Of a DNA stretch of 64,000 nt, positions 22,496 to 30,035 are shown piece by piece. The translations under genes and the position numbers were made by a program. The stretch covers positions 1-64,000 of the forward strand of contig NZ_JABRWJ010000008.1 of assembly GCF_013266755.1 (NCBI RefSeq). The letters run 5' to 3'. How positions within the stretch are numbered: position 1 is the first letter of the stretch; the number at the start of each line of letters is the position of its first letter. This DNA comes from Pseudaquabacterium terrae. Lineage in GTDB: Bacteria; Pseudomonadota; Gammaproteobacteria; Burkholderiales; Burkholderiaceae_C. The notes beneath the pieces are model-generated. The model had not been told where the DNA came from, did not search any database, and saw only the letters and a list, made by a program, of their open reading frames with translations.

Positions 22496-23944
22496 GTTGA
22501 TACTGAGCGCCTTCAACTGCTGGCCGAGGTAGCTCGACAGCCCGTTGAGCTGGGCCATCGTCGCGTCCAGCGCGGTGTACTGCTTGCGCAGCCGTGCCTC
22601 GGTCTGCGACAGGCGCACTTCGTAGGCGTCCTGGTTCTTGCCATTGCGGCTGAGCATGTCCTTCAGGCTCGAATTGCGCGTCTCGAAGGTGCCCTCGGCG
22701 CCGAGCGCCGAATCGGCCAGTTCCTTGAAGCGCCGCATGAAGCCGGTGCTTTCGCTGTCGACACCGTCGAAGGCCAGCAGCTTCTTCAGCTCCGGCAGGT
22801 TCGCCAGGCCGTTGCCGAGCTTGGTCGAATCGATCGCCAGCGTGCCGTCGGTCTTCATCGAGATGCCGACCTCCGACAGCCGCGACCAGGTGCCCGACGC
22901 GGTGCTGCCGAGGTTGATGACGCCGCGCAGCTGGTTCAGCAGCGACACGGCGGCCCGGTCGCCCTGCAGCGCGCCGCCGGTCTTGCTGTCCGGGTTGTAG
23001 GCCATCTGCGTGCGCATGAAGTTGGCCAGGTCGTTGAAGGCGGTGACGAACTCGGTGACCTTGGTCTTCACCGTCTCGCTGTCGACGGCGACCGAAACGT
23101 CGACCGGCGCGGCCGTCGTCTTCAGCAGGTTCAGCGTCAGGCCGTCGACCACGTCGACCAGCGAATTGCTGGCCGATTCGATGGCGATGCCGTTGACGGT
23201 GAGCGTCGCGTTGGACCCCATCTGGGCGGCGGTCATCTGCGTCAGGCCGCCGGCCGGGTCGAAGTCGAGCGCCGACAGGCCGGCGGTGGCGTCGGCATCG
23301 CCGACCGTCTCGACGGTGGTGATGCGAAAGCCGTTCTCGAGACCGGTGTCCTTCGAGCGGATCGACAGCCGTGCGCCGTTGGCGTCGTTGACGATGCTGG
23401 CGATCACGCCGGCACCGGCGCCGTTGATCTTGTCGCGCACCGCCTCGATGCTGGTCTCGCCGGCGGCGATGTCGATCGTCACGGGCACCGAGCTGGCCTT
23501 GGCCGTGAAGGTGTCGATCGGCGCGCCGGTCCAGGCGCCGAGTTCGATCGTGATGCTGCCTTCGTTGAAGGTGCTCGAGGCCGCGGCCGAGGCGGTCAGC
23601 GTCTGGCTCTTGGCGAGCGTCGACACCTGCACCTGGTAGCTGCCGGCGGCGGTTCCAGCCCCGGAGAGCACCTTCAGCGCAGTCGGATCGGCCGAGGTCG
23701 CCGTCGTGCCGTTCCACAGGCTGGAGGAGGTCAGCGCGTTGCTCTTGTCCCTGAGCGCGGAGAAATGACTCTGCAGCTTGCCGAAGGTCGACAGCTGGCT
23801 GTCCAGGCCCTTGGCCTGGTCCTTCAGGATGTCCAGCGGCCGCGCCTCGATCGCCATCAACGAGGCGACGATCGAATTGACGTCCAGCCCGCTGCCCAAC
23901 CCTGCCGAGCTGATGCTGCCGACGCCGCTGATGTTTGTGGCCAT
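22484..23944 (-). CDS. fliD: Flagellar hook-associated protein 2 (filament cap) FliD
   Basis: A 486-aa cap protein that helps flagellin polymerise at the filament tip. The N-terminal SSAGLGSGLDVNSIVASLMAIEARPL and the long beta-rich variable centre are typical. So is the C-terminal segment with SSLKDMLSRNGKNQDAYEVR and EARLRKQYTALDATMAQLNGLSSYLGQQL. It has its own sigma-28 promoter 26-52 bp before the ATG. Its stop codon forms the loop of a 9-bp hairpin. Confidence 0.96.
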   Translation of the reverse strand: MATNISGVGSISSAGLGSGLDVNSIVASLMAIEARPLDILKDQAKGLDSQLSTFGKLQSHFSALRDKSNALTSSSLWNGTTATSADPTALKVLSGAGTAAGSYQVQVSTLAKSQTLTASAAASSTFNEGSITIELGAWTGAPIDTFTAKASSVPVTIDIAAGETSIEAVRDKINGAGAGVIASIVNDANGARLSIRSKDTGLENGFRITTVETVGDADATAGLSALDFDPAGGLTQMTAAQMGSNATLTVNGIAIESASNSLVDVVDGLTLNLLKTTAAPVDVSVAVDSETVKTKVTEFVTAFNDLANFMRTQMAYNPDSKTGGALQGDRAAVSLLNQLRGVINLGSTASGTWSRLSEVGISMKTDGTLAIDSTKLGNGLANLPELKKLLAFDGVDSESTGFMRRFKELADSALGAEGTFETRNSSLKDMLSRNGKNQDAYEVRLSQTEARLRKQYTALDATMAQLNGLSSYLGQQLKALSINTQA

Positions 23945-23969
23945 GAAAGAAGGCTCCTTCGCCTACGGG

Positions 23970-23996
23970 TTATCGGTCGCGGTTGCGGGCACTTGA
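23970..23996 (-). promoter_or_regulatory. Sigma-28 (FliA) promoter for fliD
   Basis: On the minus strand TCAAG (from 23996), a spacer of exactly 15 nt, then ACCGATAA (23977-23970). This is one base from the -10 consensus GCCGATAA and one from the -35 TAAAG. Confidence 0.78.
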
Positions 23997-24006
23997 GCGC
24001 TTCACG

Positions 24007-24039
24007 AAGAAAAAAGGCCAGCCCCGCGGGGCCGGCCTT
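24007..24039 (-). terminator. Rho-independent terminator of fliC1
   Basis: AAGGCC-A-GCCCC pairs with GGGGC-C-GGCCTT (24014-24039) with one mismatch, and on the minus strand the stem runs into a TTTTTT tract. It lies 24 bp after the fliC1 stop. Confidence 0.9.
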
Positions 24040-24063
24040 GCACGTCCCGCTCGCGCGGACCCA

Positions 24064-24930
24064 TCACCCTTGAAGCAACTTCAACACCTGCTGCGGCAGC
24101 TGGTTGGCCTGCGCGATCATCGCGTTGCCGGCCTGCTGCAGGATCTGCGCGCGCGACAGCGCGGCCGTCTCGGCAGCGAAGTCGGCGTCCATGATGCGGG
24201 CGCGCGCAGCGGACTGGTTCTCGACCGAGATCTGCAGGTTCGAGATCACCGCGTCGAAGCGCGATTGCGTGGCGCCGAAGATCGCGCGCTGGCTGTTGAT
24301 CGTGTCGAGCGCGGTGTCGATGTTGTCGATCACCGTGTTGATCGCGGCGGCGTTGGCCGTGTTGTCGATCACCGCGCGGCCGGTGCCGGCGTTGTCGGTG
24401 CCGGCCACGGCGGTGATCGTGCCGTCGATCGTCATGTCGACGGTGGTCACGGTGATCGAGTCGTTGGTCGTCGTGTTGGCGCCGATCTGGAAGGCCTGCG
24501 CGCCGGCGTCGGCGGCGAGGATGTTCTTGCTGTTGAACGTGGTGCCGTTCAGCACGCGCTGCACTTCCTGCGCCAGCTGGCCGAATTCCTGGTCCAGCGA
24601 ATCCTTGTCGTCGTTGCTGTTGGTGGCGTTGGACGCCTGCACCGCCAGCTCACGCATGCGCTGCAGCGCGTCGGCGGTCTTGCCCAGCGCGCCTTCGGCG
24701 GTCTGCGCCAGCGAAATGCCGTCGTTGGCATTGCGGATCGCGACGTTCATGCCGCGCACTTGCGCGTTCATGCGTTCGGCGATCGCCAGGCCGGCGGCGT
24801 CGTCCTTGGCGCTGTTGACGCGCAGGCCGGAGGACAGGCGCTGCATCGCATTGGCCAGCGACGACTGCGAGGCGTTCATGTTGCGCTGCGCGTTCAGCGA
24901 AGCGATGTTCGTATTGATGGTCTGGGGCAT
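24064..24930 (-). CDS. fliC: Flagellin FliC, copy 1
   Basis: A 288-aa filament subunit. The conserved N-terminal D0/D1 region (INTNIASLNAQRNMNAS, then LSSGLRVNSAKDDAAGLAIAERM) and C-terminal D1/D0 region (FAAETAALSRAQILQQAGNAMIAQANQLP) are complete. The central D2/D3 part is reduced to about 80 residues rich in T, D and V, so this is a short flagellin. MPQTINTN is taken as start; three extra in-frame codons upstream are unlikely. It is nearly identical in layout to copy 2 downstream of flhD. The promoter is unclear: GCCGATCG at 25032-25039 would be a -10, but no good -35 precedes it. Confidence 0.96.
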   Translation of the reverse strand: MPQTINTNIASLNAQRNMNASQSSLANAMQRLSSGLRVNSAKDDAAGLAIAERMNAQVRGMNVAIRNANDGISLAQTAEGALGKTADALQRMRELAVQASNATNSNDDKDSLDQEFGQLAQEVQRVLNGTTFNSKNILAADAGAQAFQIGANTTTNDSITVTTVDMTIDGTITAVAGTDNAGTGRAVIDNTANAAAINTVIDNIDTALDTINSQRAIFGATQSRFDAVISNLQISVENQSAARARIMDADFAAETAALSRAQILQQAGNAMIAQANQLPQQVLKLLQG

Positions 24931-25115
24931 GGTAAGCACTCCTGAAGAATCAAAGACTCCCGGCGTACGTGCCGTGCCCAGGGTGAGGCAGGTGGCAGTG
25001 CTTCCGGACTACTCATCAGCCGCATCGAACTCGATCGGCCTGTAGGGAATGCTAAAGAGCCCGACCGTGAAGCAATCGGCCGAAATGCGGCCTGCAAACC
25101 GTCCAGTTCGCTTCA

Positions 25116-25158
25116 GAAAAGCACAACGCGCCGCTCCTTTGCAGGAAGCGGCGCGTTG
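25116..25158 (-). terminator. Rho-independent terminator of fliC2
   Basis: CAACGCGCCGCT (25124-25135) and AGCGGCGCGTTG (25147-25158) form a 12-bp perfect stem. On the minus strand it is followed by a short GCTTTT tract. It lies 48 bp after the fliC2 stop. Confidence 0.85.
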
Positions 25159-25206
25159 CGGCGCTGCCAAGCCGCGGCGGTGAAGCCACGGCGCGAGGCG
25201 AGGGGA

Positions 25207-26070
25207 TCAGCGCAGCAGGCTCAGCACGCCCTGGGGCAGCTGGTTGGCCTGCGCGATCATCGCGTTGCCGGCCTGCTGCAGGATCTGCGCGCGGCTCAGG
25301 TTGGCGGTTTCCGCGGCGAAGTCGGCGTCCATGATGCGGGCGCGGGCGGCCGACTGGTTCTCGACCGAGACCTGCAGGTTCGAGATCACCGCGTCGAAGC
25401 GCGATTGCGTCGCGCCGAAGGTGGCCCGCTCGCTGTTGACCGTGTCCAGCGCGGTGTCGATGTTGTCGATCACCGTGTTGATCGCGGCGGCGTTGGCGGT
25501 GTTGTCGATCACCGCGCGGCCGGCGCCGGTGTTGTCGGTGCCGGCGACGACGGTCAGCGTGGCGTCGGTCGTCATGTTCGTCGTCGTCACGGTGATCGCG
25601 TCGTTCGTCGTCGTGTTGGCGCCGATCTTGAACTCCTGCGCACCGGCGTCGGCACCCAGGATGGCCTTGCCGTTGAACGTGGTACCGCCGAGCACGCGCT
25701 GGATTTCCTGCGCCAGCTGGCCGAATTCCTGGTCCAGCGAGTCCTTGTCGTCGTTGCTGTTCGAGGCGTTCGAGGCCTGCACCGCCAGCTCACGCATGCG
25801 CTGCAGCGAGTCGGCCACCTTGCCGAGCGCGCCTTCAGAGGTCTGCGCCAGCGAGATGCCGTCGTTGGCGTTGCGGATCGCGACGTTCATGCCGCGGACT
25901 TGAGCGCCCATCCGTTCGGCGATCGCCATGCCGGCGGCGTCGTCCTTGGCGCTGTTGACACGCAGGCCCGAAGACAGGCGCTGCATGGAGGTCGACAGCG
26001 AAGCCTGAGACGCGGTCAGGTTGCGCTGCGCATTCATGGACTGAATGTTGGTGTTGATGGTCAAAGGCAT
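25207..26070 (-). CDS. fliC: Flagellin FliC, copy 2
   Basis: A 287-aa short flagellin starting MPLTINTNIQSMNAQRN, with the same conserved ends and a reduced centre as copy 1. The two differ in scattered positions along the whole length, including the end (GVLSLLR here, QVLKLLQG in copy 1). A TAAGGAG ribosome site precedes the ATG. A sigma-28 type promoter at 26282-26309 would give a leader of about 205 nt with strong predicted hairpins. A closer, weaker candidate (TAAA-N15-CGGGATAT, 26092-26118) also exists. A terminator follows the gene, so copies 1 and 2 are separate units. Confidence 0.96.
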   Translation of the reverse strand: MPLTINTNIQSMNAQRNLTASQASLSTSMQRLSSGLRVNSAKDDAAGMAIAERMGAQVRGMNVAIRNANDGISLAQTSEGALGKVADSLQRMRELAVQASNASNSNDDKDSLDQEFGQLAQEIQRVLGGTTFNGKAILGADAGAQEFKIGANTTTNDAITVTTTNMTTDATLTVVAGTDNTGAGRAVIDNTANAAAINTVIDNIDTALDTVNSERATFGATQSRFDAVISNLQVSVENQSAARARIMDADFAAETANLSRAQILQQAGNAMIAQANQLPQGVLSLLR

Positions 26071-26084
26071 GATGAACTCCTTAG

Positions 26085-26275
26085 GTTGCCAATATCCCGG
26101 CGGAAGCGCCGACGTTTACTCAGGTACTGCACCGGTACAGCTCGAGGTGCACTACCGTTGCCGACCGGATCGGGCTCAAGAGCCTCTTCCGGTACGCCCG
26201 CGCTAGTCGCCTTGGGACATCCTTTCGTCCCTCAGCCGGCTAACCGGACCGCGGGGCCCTTTCGAGCTCCCGTTG
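26085..26275 (-). ncRNA. Candidate structured 5' leader of fliC2 mRNA
   Basis: If the promoter at 26282-26309 is used, the fliC2 transcript starts near 26275 and has a leader with several good hairpins. One is GGGAC-GAAAGGAT-GTCCC (26231-26214), with AAGGA exposed in the loop as in CsrA/RsmA sites. Another is ACCGGA/TCCGGT with an inner GGCTC/GAGCC stem (26193-26164). A third is CGGCG-CTTC-CGCCG (26114-26101) near the ribosome site. No known riboswitch consensus fits by eye. It is a candidate cis-regulatory RNA, not an established family. Confidence 0.45.
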
Positions 26276-26281
26276 GGTTGG

Positions 26282-26309
26282 GTATCGGCCTGCCGTTCAA
26301 GCAACTTGA
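26282..26309 (-). promoter_or_regulatory. Sigma-28 (FliA) promoter upstream of fliC2
   Basis: On the minus strand TCAAG (from 26309), a 16-nt spacer, then GCCGATAC (26289-26282), seven of eight matches to the FliA -10. It points toward fliC2 and has the same TCAAG -35 as the fliD and fliS promoters. Confidence 0.65.
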
Positions 26310-26650
26310 GGGTGTTCCACCTGCCTTTTTGCAGCGGTGTCAATGCGAGACAGGATTCATTTCGTGATGCAGCGCACGCTTTGAGCGTTCAACTTCGGGC
26401 CTGTGGTGCCGCCCGCGGGCCGTGGCGCCAGCACTCCCCACAGTCGCGCGATCGTGAGCCCCCACCGAAGCCGATCACGGCCTCCCCACGCGCCGCAGCC
26501 GGTGCAGCGGCCTTGTAGGAATTTGCCTTACACGCCGCACGGAAGAACCGGGACTCCAGATGACGAATTGGCCTGATGTTCCGGCCCAGTTCCGAGTCCT
26601 ACAGTTCGTTTCACCCCAGACGCACTCGTAACCCCAGGAGCAGACAACAC
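26310..26650 (+). other. Upstream region of flhDC, no gene seen
   Basis: This stretch separates the divergent fliC2 promoter from flhD. It is less GC-rich around 26325-26360 and 26510-26580. A long leader is usual for flhDC master operons because many regulators act there. I see no confident promoter; a short AT-richer tract around 26515-26530 is the most promoter-like part. An AGGAG site at 26636-26640 serves flhD. Confidence 0.4.
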
Positions 26651-26974
26651 ATGAACGCCGACCAGATCCTCGCCGAAATCCGTGAAGCCAACCTGTCGTA
26701 CCTGATGCTGGCGCAAAGCCTGATCCGCACCGACCGCGAACAAGCCCTGTTCCGCCTTGGCGTCAGCGAAGACACGGCGGCGATGCTGGCCACGCTGACT
26801 CCGGCGCAGATGATGAAGATCGCTTCCAGCAACACGCTGCTGTGCCGCATGCGCTGCGAAGACGACCTGGTCTGGAGCCTGCTGACCAGCCACGGCAAGT
26901 CGGCCGCCAACGACGGTGTCTCCCGCCTGCACGCTTCGATCCTGATGGCTGGCCGCCATCAAGAAGCGGCCTGA
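26651..26974 (+). CDS. flhD: Flagellar master regulator subunit FlhD
   Basis: A 107-aa protein starting MNADQILAEIREANLSYLMLAQSLI, the typical FlhD opening. DREQALFRLGVSEDTAAMLATLTPAQMMKIASSN and LLCRMRCEDDLVW follow, including the cysteine used for dimer disulfides. With FlhC it forms the FlhD4C2 activator of class II flagellar genes. flhC starts 61 nt downstream and the pair ends at a strong terminator at 27751-27785. Confidence 0.96.
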   Translation: MNADQILAEIREANLSYLMLAQSLIRTDREQALFRLGVSEDTAAMLATLTPAQMMKIASSNTLLCRMRCEDDLVWSLLTSHGKSAANDGVSRLHASILMAGRHQEAA

Positions 26975-27035
26975 CCTCCGGTCGGCCGCCAAGAGAACAA
27001 GCTTCCAGCACTAAACAGATATCAGGAGAGAGACC

Positions 27036-27602
27036 ATGGGCGCCAAGAGCATCCTCACCGAAGCCAAGCAGATCGAGACTGCCGTCGAGCTGATCCGCCT
27101 GGGCGCCCGTCTCCAGGTGCTGGAGAGCGAAACCGACCTGAGCTACGAGCGCCTGCTGCGCCTGTACAAGGAAGTCGCGGGGAAAAGCCCCAGCAAGGGC
27201 CAGCTGCCGTTCTCGACCGACTGGTTCATGACCTGGCAGCCCAACATCCACGCCAGCCTGTTCCTGAACATCCACGAGTACCTGAACAAGGTCGCCGAGC
27301 TCGACGAGATCGACACAGTGATCAAGGCCTACAAGCTGTACCTCGAGCAGGTGAACGCGCAGGAAATCGAGCCGCAGCTGTCGGTCACCCGCGCCTGGCG
27401 CCTGGTCAAGTTCATCGACAACGGCATGCTGTCGATGACCAAGTGCAGCAAGTGCGGCGGCCACTTCGTGACCCATCCGCACGAGATCGCCCGCCACTAC
27501 GTCTGCGGCCTGTGCAACCCGCCGGCGCGTGCCGGCAAGGGCCGCGCGGCCGGTGGCCTGCGCCTGGCCGGCAACGAAGACGTCGCTGCGCACGCGCACT
27601 GA
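27036..27602 (+). CDS. flhC: Flagellar master regulator subunit FlhC
   Basis: A 188-aa DNA-binding partner of FlhD. The N-terminal AKQIETAVELIRLGARLQVLE is typical. The zinc site is formed by CSKCGG and CGLC near residues 138 and 157. The helix-turn-helix segment ETDLSYERLLRLYKEVAGKSPSKGQLPFSTDWF is conserved. The C-terminal tail is alanine/glycine rich and ends in histidines. It is co-transcribed with flhD. Confidence 0.96.
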   Translation: MGAKSILTEAKQIETAVELIRLGARLQVLESETDLSYERLLRLYKEVAGKSPSKGQLPFSTDWFMTWQPNIHASLFLNIHEYLNKVAELDEIDTVIKAYKLYLEQVNAQEIEPQLSVTRAWRLVKFIDNGMLSMTKCSKCGGHFVTHPHEIARHYVCGLCNPPARAGKGRAAGGLRLAGNEDVAAHAH

Positions 27603-27750
27603 AGCAATGCCCGACGTATTGCGTCGAATCCTTCACGCCTGGCCACCCGAATCCGACTGAAGTCCTTCAGGTCCCGCCCGAATGCGCCGATAGGGACTTC
27701 AGTTTCCGAGTTTGATTTGCTGTCTCCTCCTAGCACCCCGTGTGCTTTGC

Positions 27751-27785
27751 GGGCGGGTTCCCCAGTGGAATCCGCCCTTTTCTTT
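27751..27785 (+). terminator. Rho-independent terminator of flhDC
   Basis: GGGCGG-GTTCC pairs with GGAA-TCCGCCC (27751-27777) and runs into TTTTCTTTT. It separates flhDC from the downstream HD-domain gene, which has its own promoter. Confidence 0.9.
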
Positions 27786-27814
27786 TGGTGCTTCGCGGTG
27801 AAGCTCAATAAAGC

Positions 27815-27841
27815 TCAAGGCACACCGCCGCAGGTCGATAA
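27815..27841 (+). promoter_or_regulatory. Sigma-28 (FliA) promoter for the HD-GYP-like gene
   Basis: TCAAG (27815-27819), 15 nt between TCAA and the -10, then GTCGATAA (27834-27841). The predicted start of transcription (about 27848) falls at the GTG codon at 27849, implying a leaderless mRNA. Confidence 0.65.
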
Positions 27842-27848
27842 AAACGTC

Positions 27849-29060
27849 GTGAACCTCGTCCCGTTCTCCAAGCAGTACCTGCGCCTGAACGAAGCGCTGC
27901 CCTTCGGCCTGCGCGACGCCGGCGGCCGCTTGCTGCTGGCCGCGGGTTCGCGCGTCGACAACGCCGAACGCCTGGATGAGCTGCGCAATGCCGAGCTGTA
28001 CGCGGAAGAGGGCGAGTCCAGCGACTGGCGCCGCCGCCTCGGCGGCGCGATGGACGCGATGCTGCTGCGCAATGCGCCGCTCGGCCGGATTGCCGAGGCT
28101 CGGCCGGACCCGAACCGCGAGGAAGCGGCCGGCGTGCGCGGCTTCACGCTGCGCTTCGGCGAGCAGTGGGATGAGCTCTCGCTGGCCCTCGATGCGCTGC
28201 TGCGCGAACCGACCGCCGAGCGCGGCTGGTTGCCCCGACTGCTGGCGCTGGGCGAGCGCGTGCGCACGCTGGGCGCACGGCGCTTCGATGACTCGCTCTA
28301 CCACCTGATCTACACCGCCGGCCACAGCACCGAGTCGTACAGCAGCCACCACGCGCTGCTGTGCATGCTGGTGGCGCACGAGGCGGCGCGCATGCTGCGC
28401 TGGGAGCCGGCGCTGATCGCCAGCCTGGAGCATGCGGCGCTGACGATGAACATCTCGGTGCGCCGGCTGCAGGACATGCTCGCAGCGCACGCGCCGACGA
28501 TCACGCCGGCGATGCGCGCCGAGCTCGACGCGCATCCGCAGAAGTCGGCCGAGATGCTCGGCGCTGCCGGCGTCACCGACCTGGCGTGGCTCGAGATCGT
28601 GCAGCAGCACCATGACGACAGCCAGGGCCACGTGCCGCTGGAGCTGCTGACGCCGGCGCAACAGGCCGCGCGCCTGCTGCGCCGCGTCGATATCTTCACG
28701 GCAAAGTTGAGCCGGCGAGCGACGCGTGTGCCGTCGACGCCGGTGCAAGCCGCCCGCGAGGCCTGCCTCGGCACCGGTGGCGTGCCCGACGAGATCGGCG
28801 GCGCGCTGCTCAAGTCGGTCGGTCTGTACCCGCCGGGCAGCTTCGTCGAACTCGCCAGCGGCGAAACCGGCATCGTGATCGGCCGCGGCCGGCGCGCCAA
28901 CCTGCCGCTGGTGGCGACGTTGGTGGCACCGTCCGGCGCCCCGATGGGCACGCCCGCGCTGCGCGACACGCTGGACCGGCGCTACGCCGTCAAGCGCGCG
29001 ATCAGCGTCGATGCGGTGAAAGTCATTCCCCCCCACGACCGCCTGATGATGATGCGCTGA
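27849..29060 (+). CDS. Degenerate HD-GYP domain protein, sigma-28 controlled
   Basis: A 403-aa cytosolic protein. Residues 1-35 (NLVPFSKQYLRLNEALPFGLRDAGGRLLLAAG) are a conserved N-terminal module. The central/C-terminal part follows HD-GYP order: HSTESYSSHHALLCMLVAHEAARML, then EHAALTMNISVRRLQDML, then ELDAHPQKSAEMLGAAGV and QQHHDDSQG. At the place of the metal-binding HDxGK, however, the sequence reads TMNIS, and GYP is missing. The fold is thus likely an HD-GYP that has lost normal c-di-GMP phosphodiesterase chemistry; it could bind c-di-GMP. GTG 27849 is chosen because it starts the conserved module and sits at the predicted transcription start; 27798 is an alternative. A perfect 8-bp hairpin follows the stop. 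Confidence 0.75.
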   Translation: MNLVPFSKQYLRLNEALPFGLRDAGGRLLLAAGSRVDNAERLDELRNAELYAEEGESSDWRRRLGGAMDAMLLRNAPLGRIAEARPDPNREEAAGVRGFTLRFGEQWDELSLALDALLREPTAERGWLPRLLALGERVRTLGARRFDDSLYHLIYTAGHSTESYSSHHALLCMLVAHEAARMLRWEPALIASLEHAALTMNISVRRLQDMLAAHAPTITPAMRAELDAHPQKSAEMLGAAGVTDLAWLEIVQQHHDDSQGHVPLELLTPAQQAARLLRRVDIFTAKLSRRATRVPSTPVQAAREACLGTGGVPDEIGGALLKSVGLYPPGSFVELASGETGIVIGRGRRANLPLVATLVAPSGAPMGTPALRDTLDRRYAVKRAISVDAVKVIPPHDRLMMMR

Positions 29061-29146
29061 GGTCGGGAACTCCCGACCCCGGCCGTCCTGAAAGCCACCG
29101 CTTTTCCGCCGATCGTGCCGAGCCCCTGGCCTCGACACTGGTCCGC

Positions 29147-30025
29147 ATGAAGGCCTTGCCCTTGTCGCGTCCGTTCGCCGTGCGTCTGCCGTGGCCGCTG
29201 CCGGCGCTGCTGGCGTGGCTGGCCGCGGGCAGTGCCTGGCGGCTGCTCGACGGGGGTGTCTTCGCGCTGGCCATCGGCATCGTGATCAGCGGCGCCGCCG
29301 CGCTGGCCTGGCCGGGCATCGGCCGCTGGCGGCGCTTGCTGATCGGCGCCGGATTCCCGCTTGCCGTACTGCTGCACGCCTTGGCGACCGGCGCCTTGCC
29401 GGCCTGGGCCTGGCTGCTGCCGTGCGCGCTGCTGCTGCTCGCCTATCCGCTGCGCGCCTGGCGCGACGCGCCGCTCTTTCCGACGCCGCCCGATGCCTTG
29501 ACCGGCCTGCAGGCGCTGGTCGCGCTGCCCGCCGGTGCACGCGTGCTCGACGCCGGCTGCGGCCTCGGCCACGGCCTGCAGGCGCTGCACGATGCCTTGC
29601 CGGCGGCGCAGATCGAAGGCATCGAATTCAGCCGCCCGCTGGCGCTCGTCGCGCGCCGGCGCTGCGGCTTCGCGCGCATCACGCGAGGCGACATGTGGCG
29701 CCAGGACTGGTCCGGCTTCGACCTGGTCTACCTGTTCCAGCGCCCCGAGAGCATGGCCCGCGCCGCCGAGAAGGCCGGCCGCGAGCTGCGCCCCGATGCC
29801 TGGCTCGCGAGCCTCGAATTCGAAGTTCCCGGCGTCCAGCCCAGCGCCGTGCTGCGCAGCGTGGCGGGCAAGCCGGTCTGGCTGTATCGCGCCCGGCTGA
29901 GTCAACGAAGGGCCGTTCCCGAGTTGACTCAACCCCCTCGGGGGGCGGCGGCGGGCTTTTGCCGCCGCCTGGGGGTCCTGTTCGGGCTTTCCGATCGCTC
30001 AACCGCCGCACAACGCGGCCGATAA
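29147..30025 (+). CDS. Membrane-anchored SAM-dependent methyltransferase
   Basis: A 292-aa protein. About four hydrophobic helices occupy residues 15-105. A Rossmann methyltransferase domain follows, with motif I VLDAGCGLGHGLQAL near residue 132, acidic IEGIEFS (motif II), then RGDMWRQDWSGFDLVYLFQRPESM. This matches class I methyltransferases fused to a membrane domain in Burkholderiales. The substrate is unknown. The last 45 or so residues (after VWLYRARLS) are encoded by a repeat-like region with two strong hairpins, and the stop codon TAA is the end of the motA sigma-28 -10 box. The natural protein may have been shorter. Confidence 0.82.
   Translation: MKALPLSRPFAVRLPWPLPALLAWLAAGSAWRLLDGGVFALAIGIVISGAAALAWPGIGRWRRLLIGAGFPLAVLLHALATGALPAWAWLLPCALLLLAYPLRAWRDAPLFPTPPDALTGLQALVALPAGARVLDAGCGLGHGLQALHDALPAAQIEGIEFSRPLALVARRRCGFARITRGDMWRQDWSGFDLVYLFQRPESMARAAEKAGRELRPDAWLASLEFEVPGVQPSAVLRSVAGKPVWLYRARLSQRRAVPELTQPPRGAAAGFCRRLGVLFGLSDRSTAAQRGR
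29898..29975 (+). terminator. Hairpin-rich region ahead of motA
   Basis: TGAGTCAAC (29898-29906) pairs with GTTGACTCA (29923-29931). GGCGGCGGC (29944-29952) pairs with GCCGCCGCC (29961-29969), enclosed by C5/G5 runs (29933-29937, 29971-29975). A TTTT lies in the loop at 29957-29960. It probably insulates motA from upstream transcription, though it lies within the methyltransferase reading frame. Confidence 0.5.
29999..30025 (+). promoter_or_regulatory. Sigma-28 (FliA) promoter for motA
   Basis: TCAA (29999-30002), a 15-nt spacer, then GCCGATAA (30018-30025), a perfect FliA -10. Transcription should begin near 30032, four bases before the motA ATG, so the mRNA is nearly leaderless. Confidence 0.82.
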
Positions 30026-30035
30026 CCGTCGCACT

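Noticed and set aside
25032-25039. Sigma-28 promoter for fliC1
   Set aside because: GCCGATCG resembles a -10 box, but no TCAA or TAAA lies 14-16 nt upstream of it, so it was not listed as a promoter.
26085-26275. c-di-GMP (GEMM-I) riboswitch in the fliC2 leader
   Set aside because: The conserved GEMM-I boxes (GGGCAAACC and GGGACGCAAAGCC type) are absent; only generic hairpins and GAAA-like loops occur.
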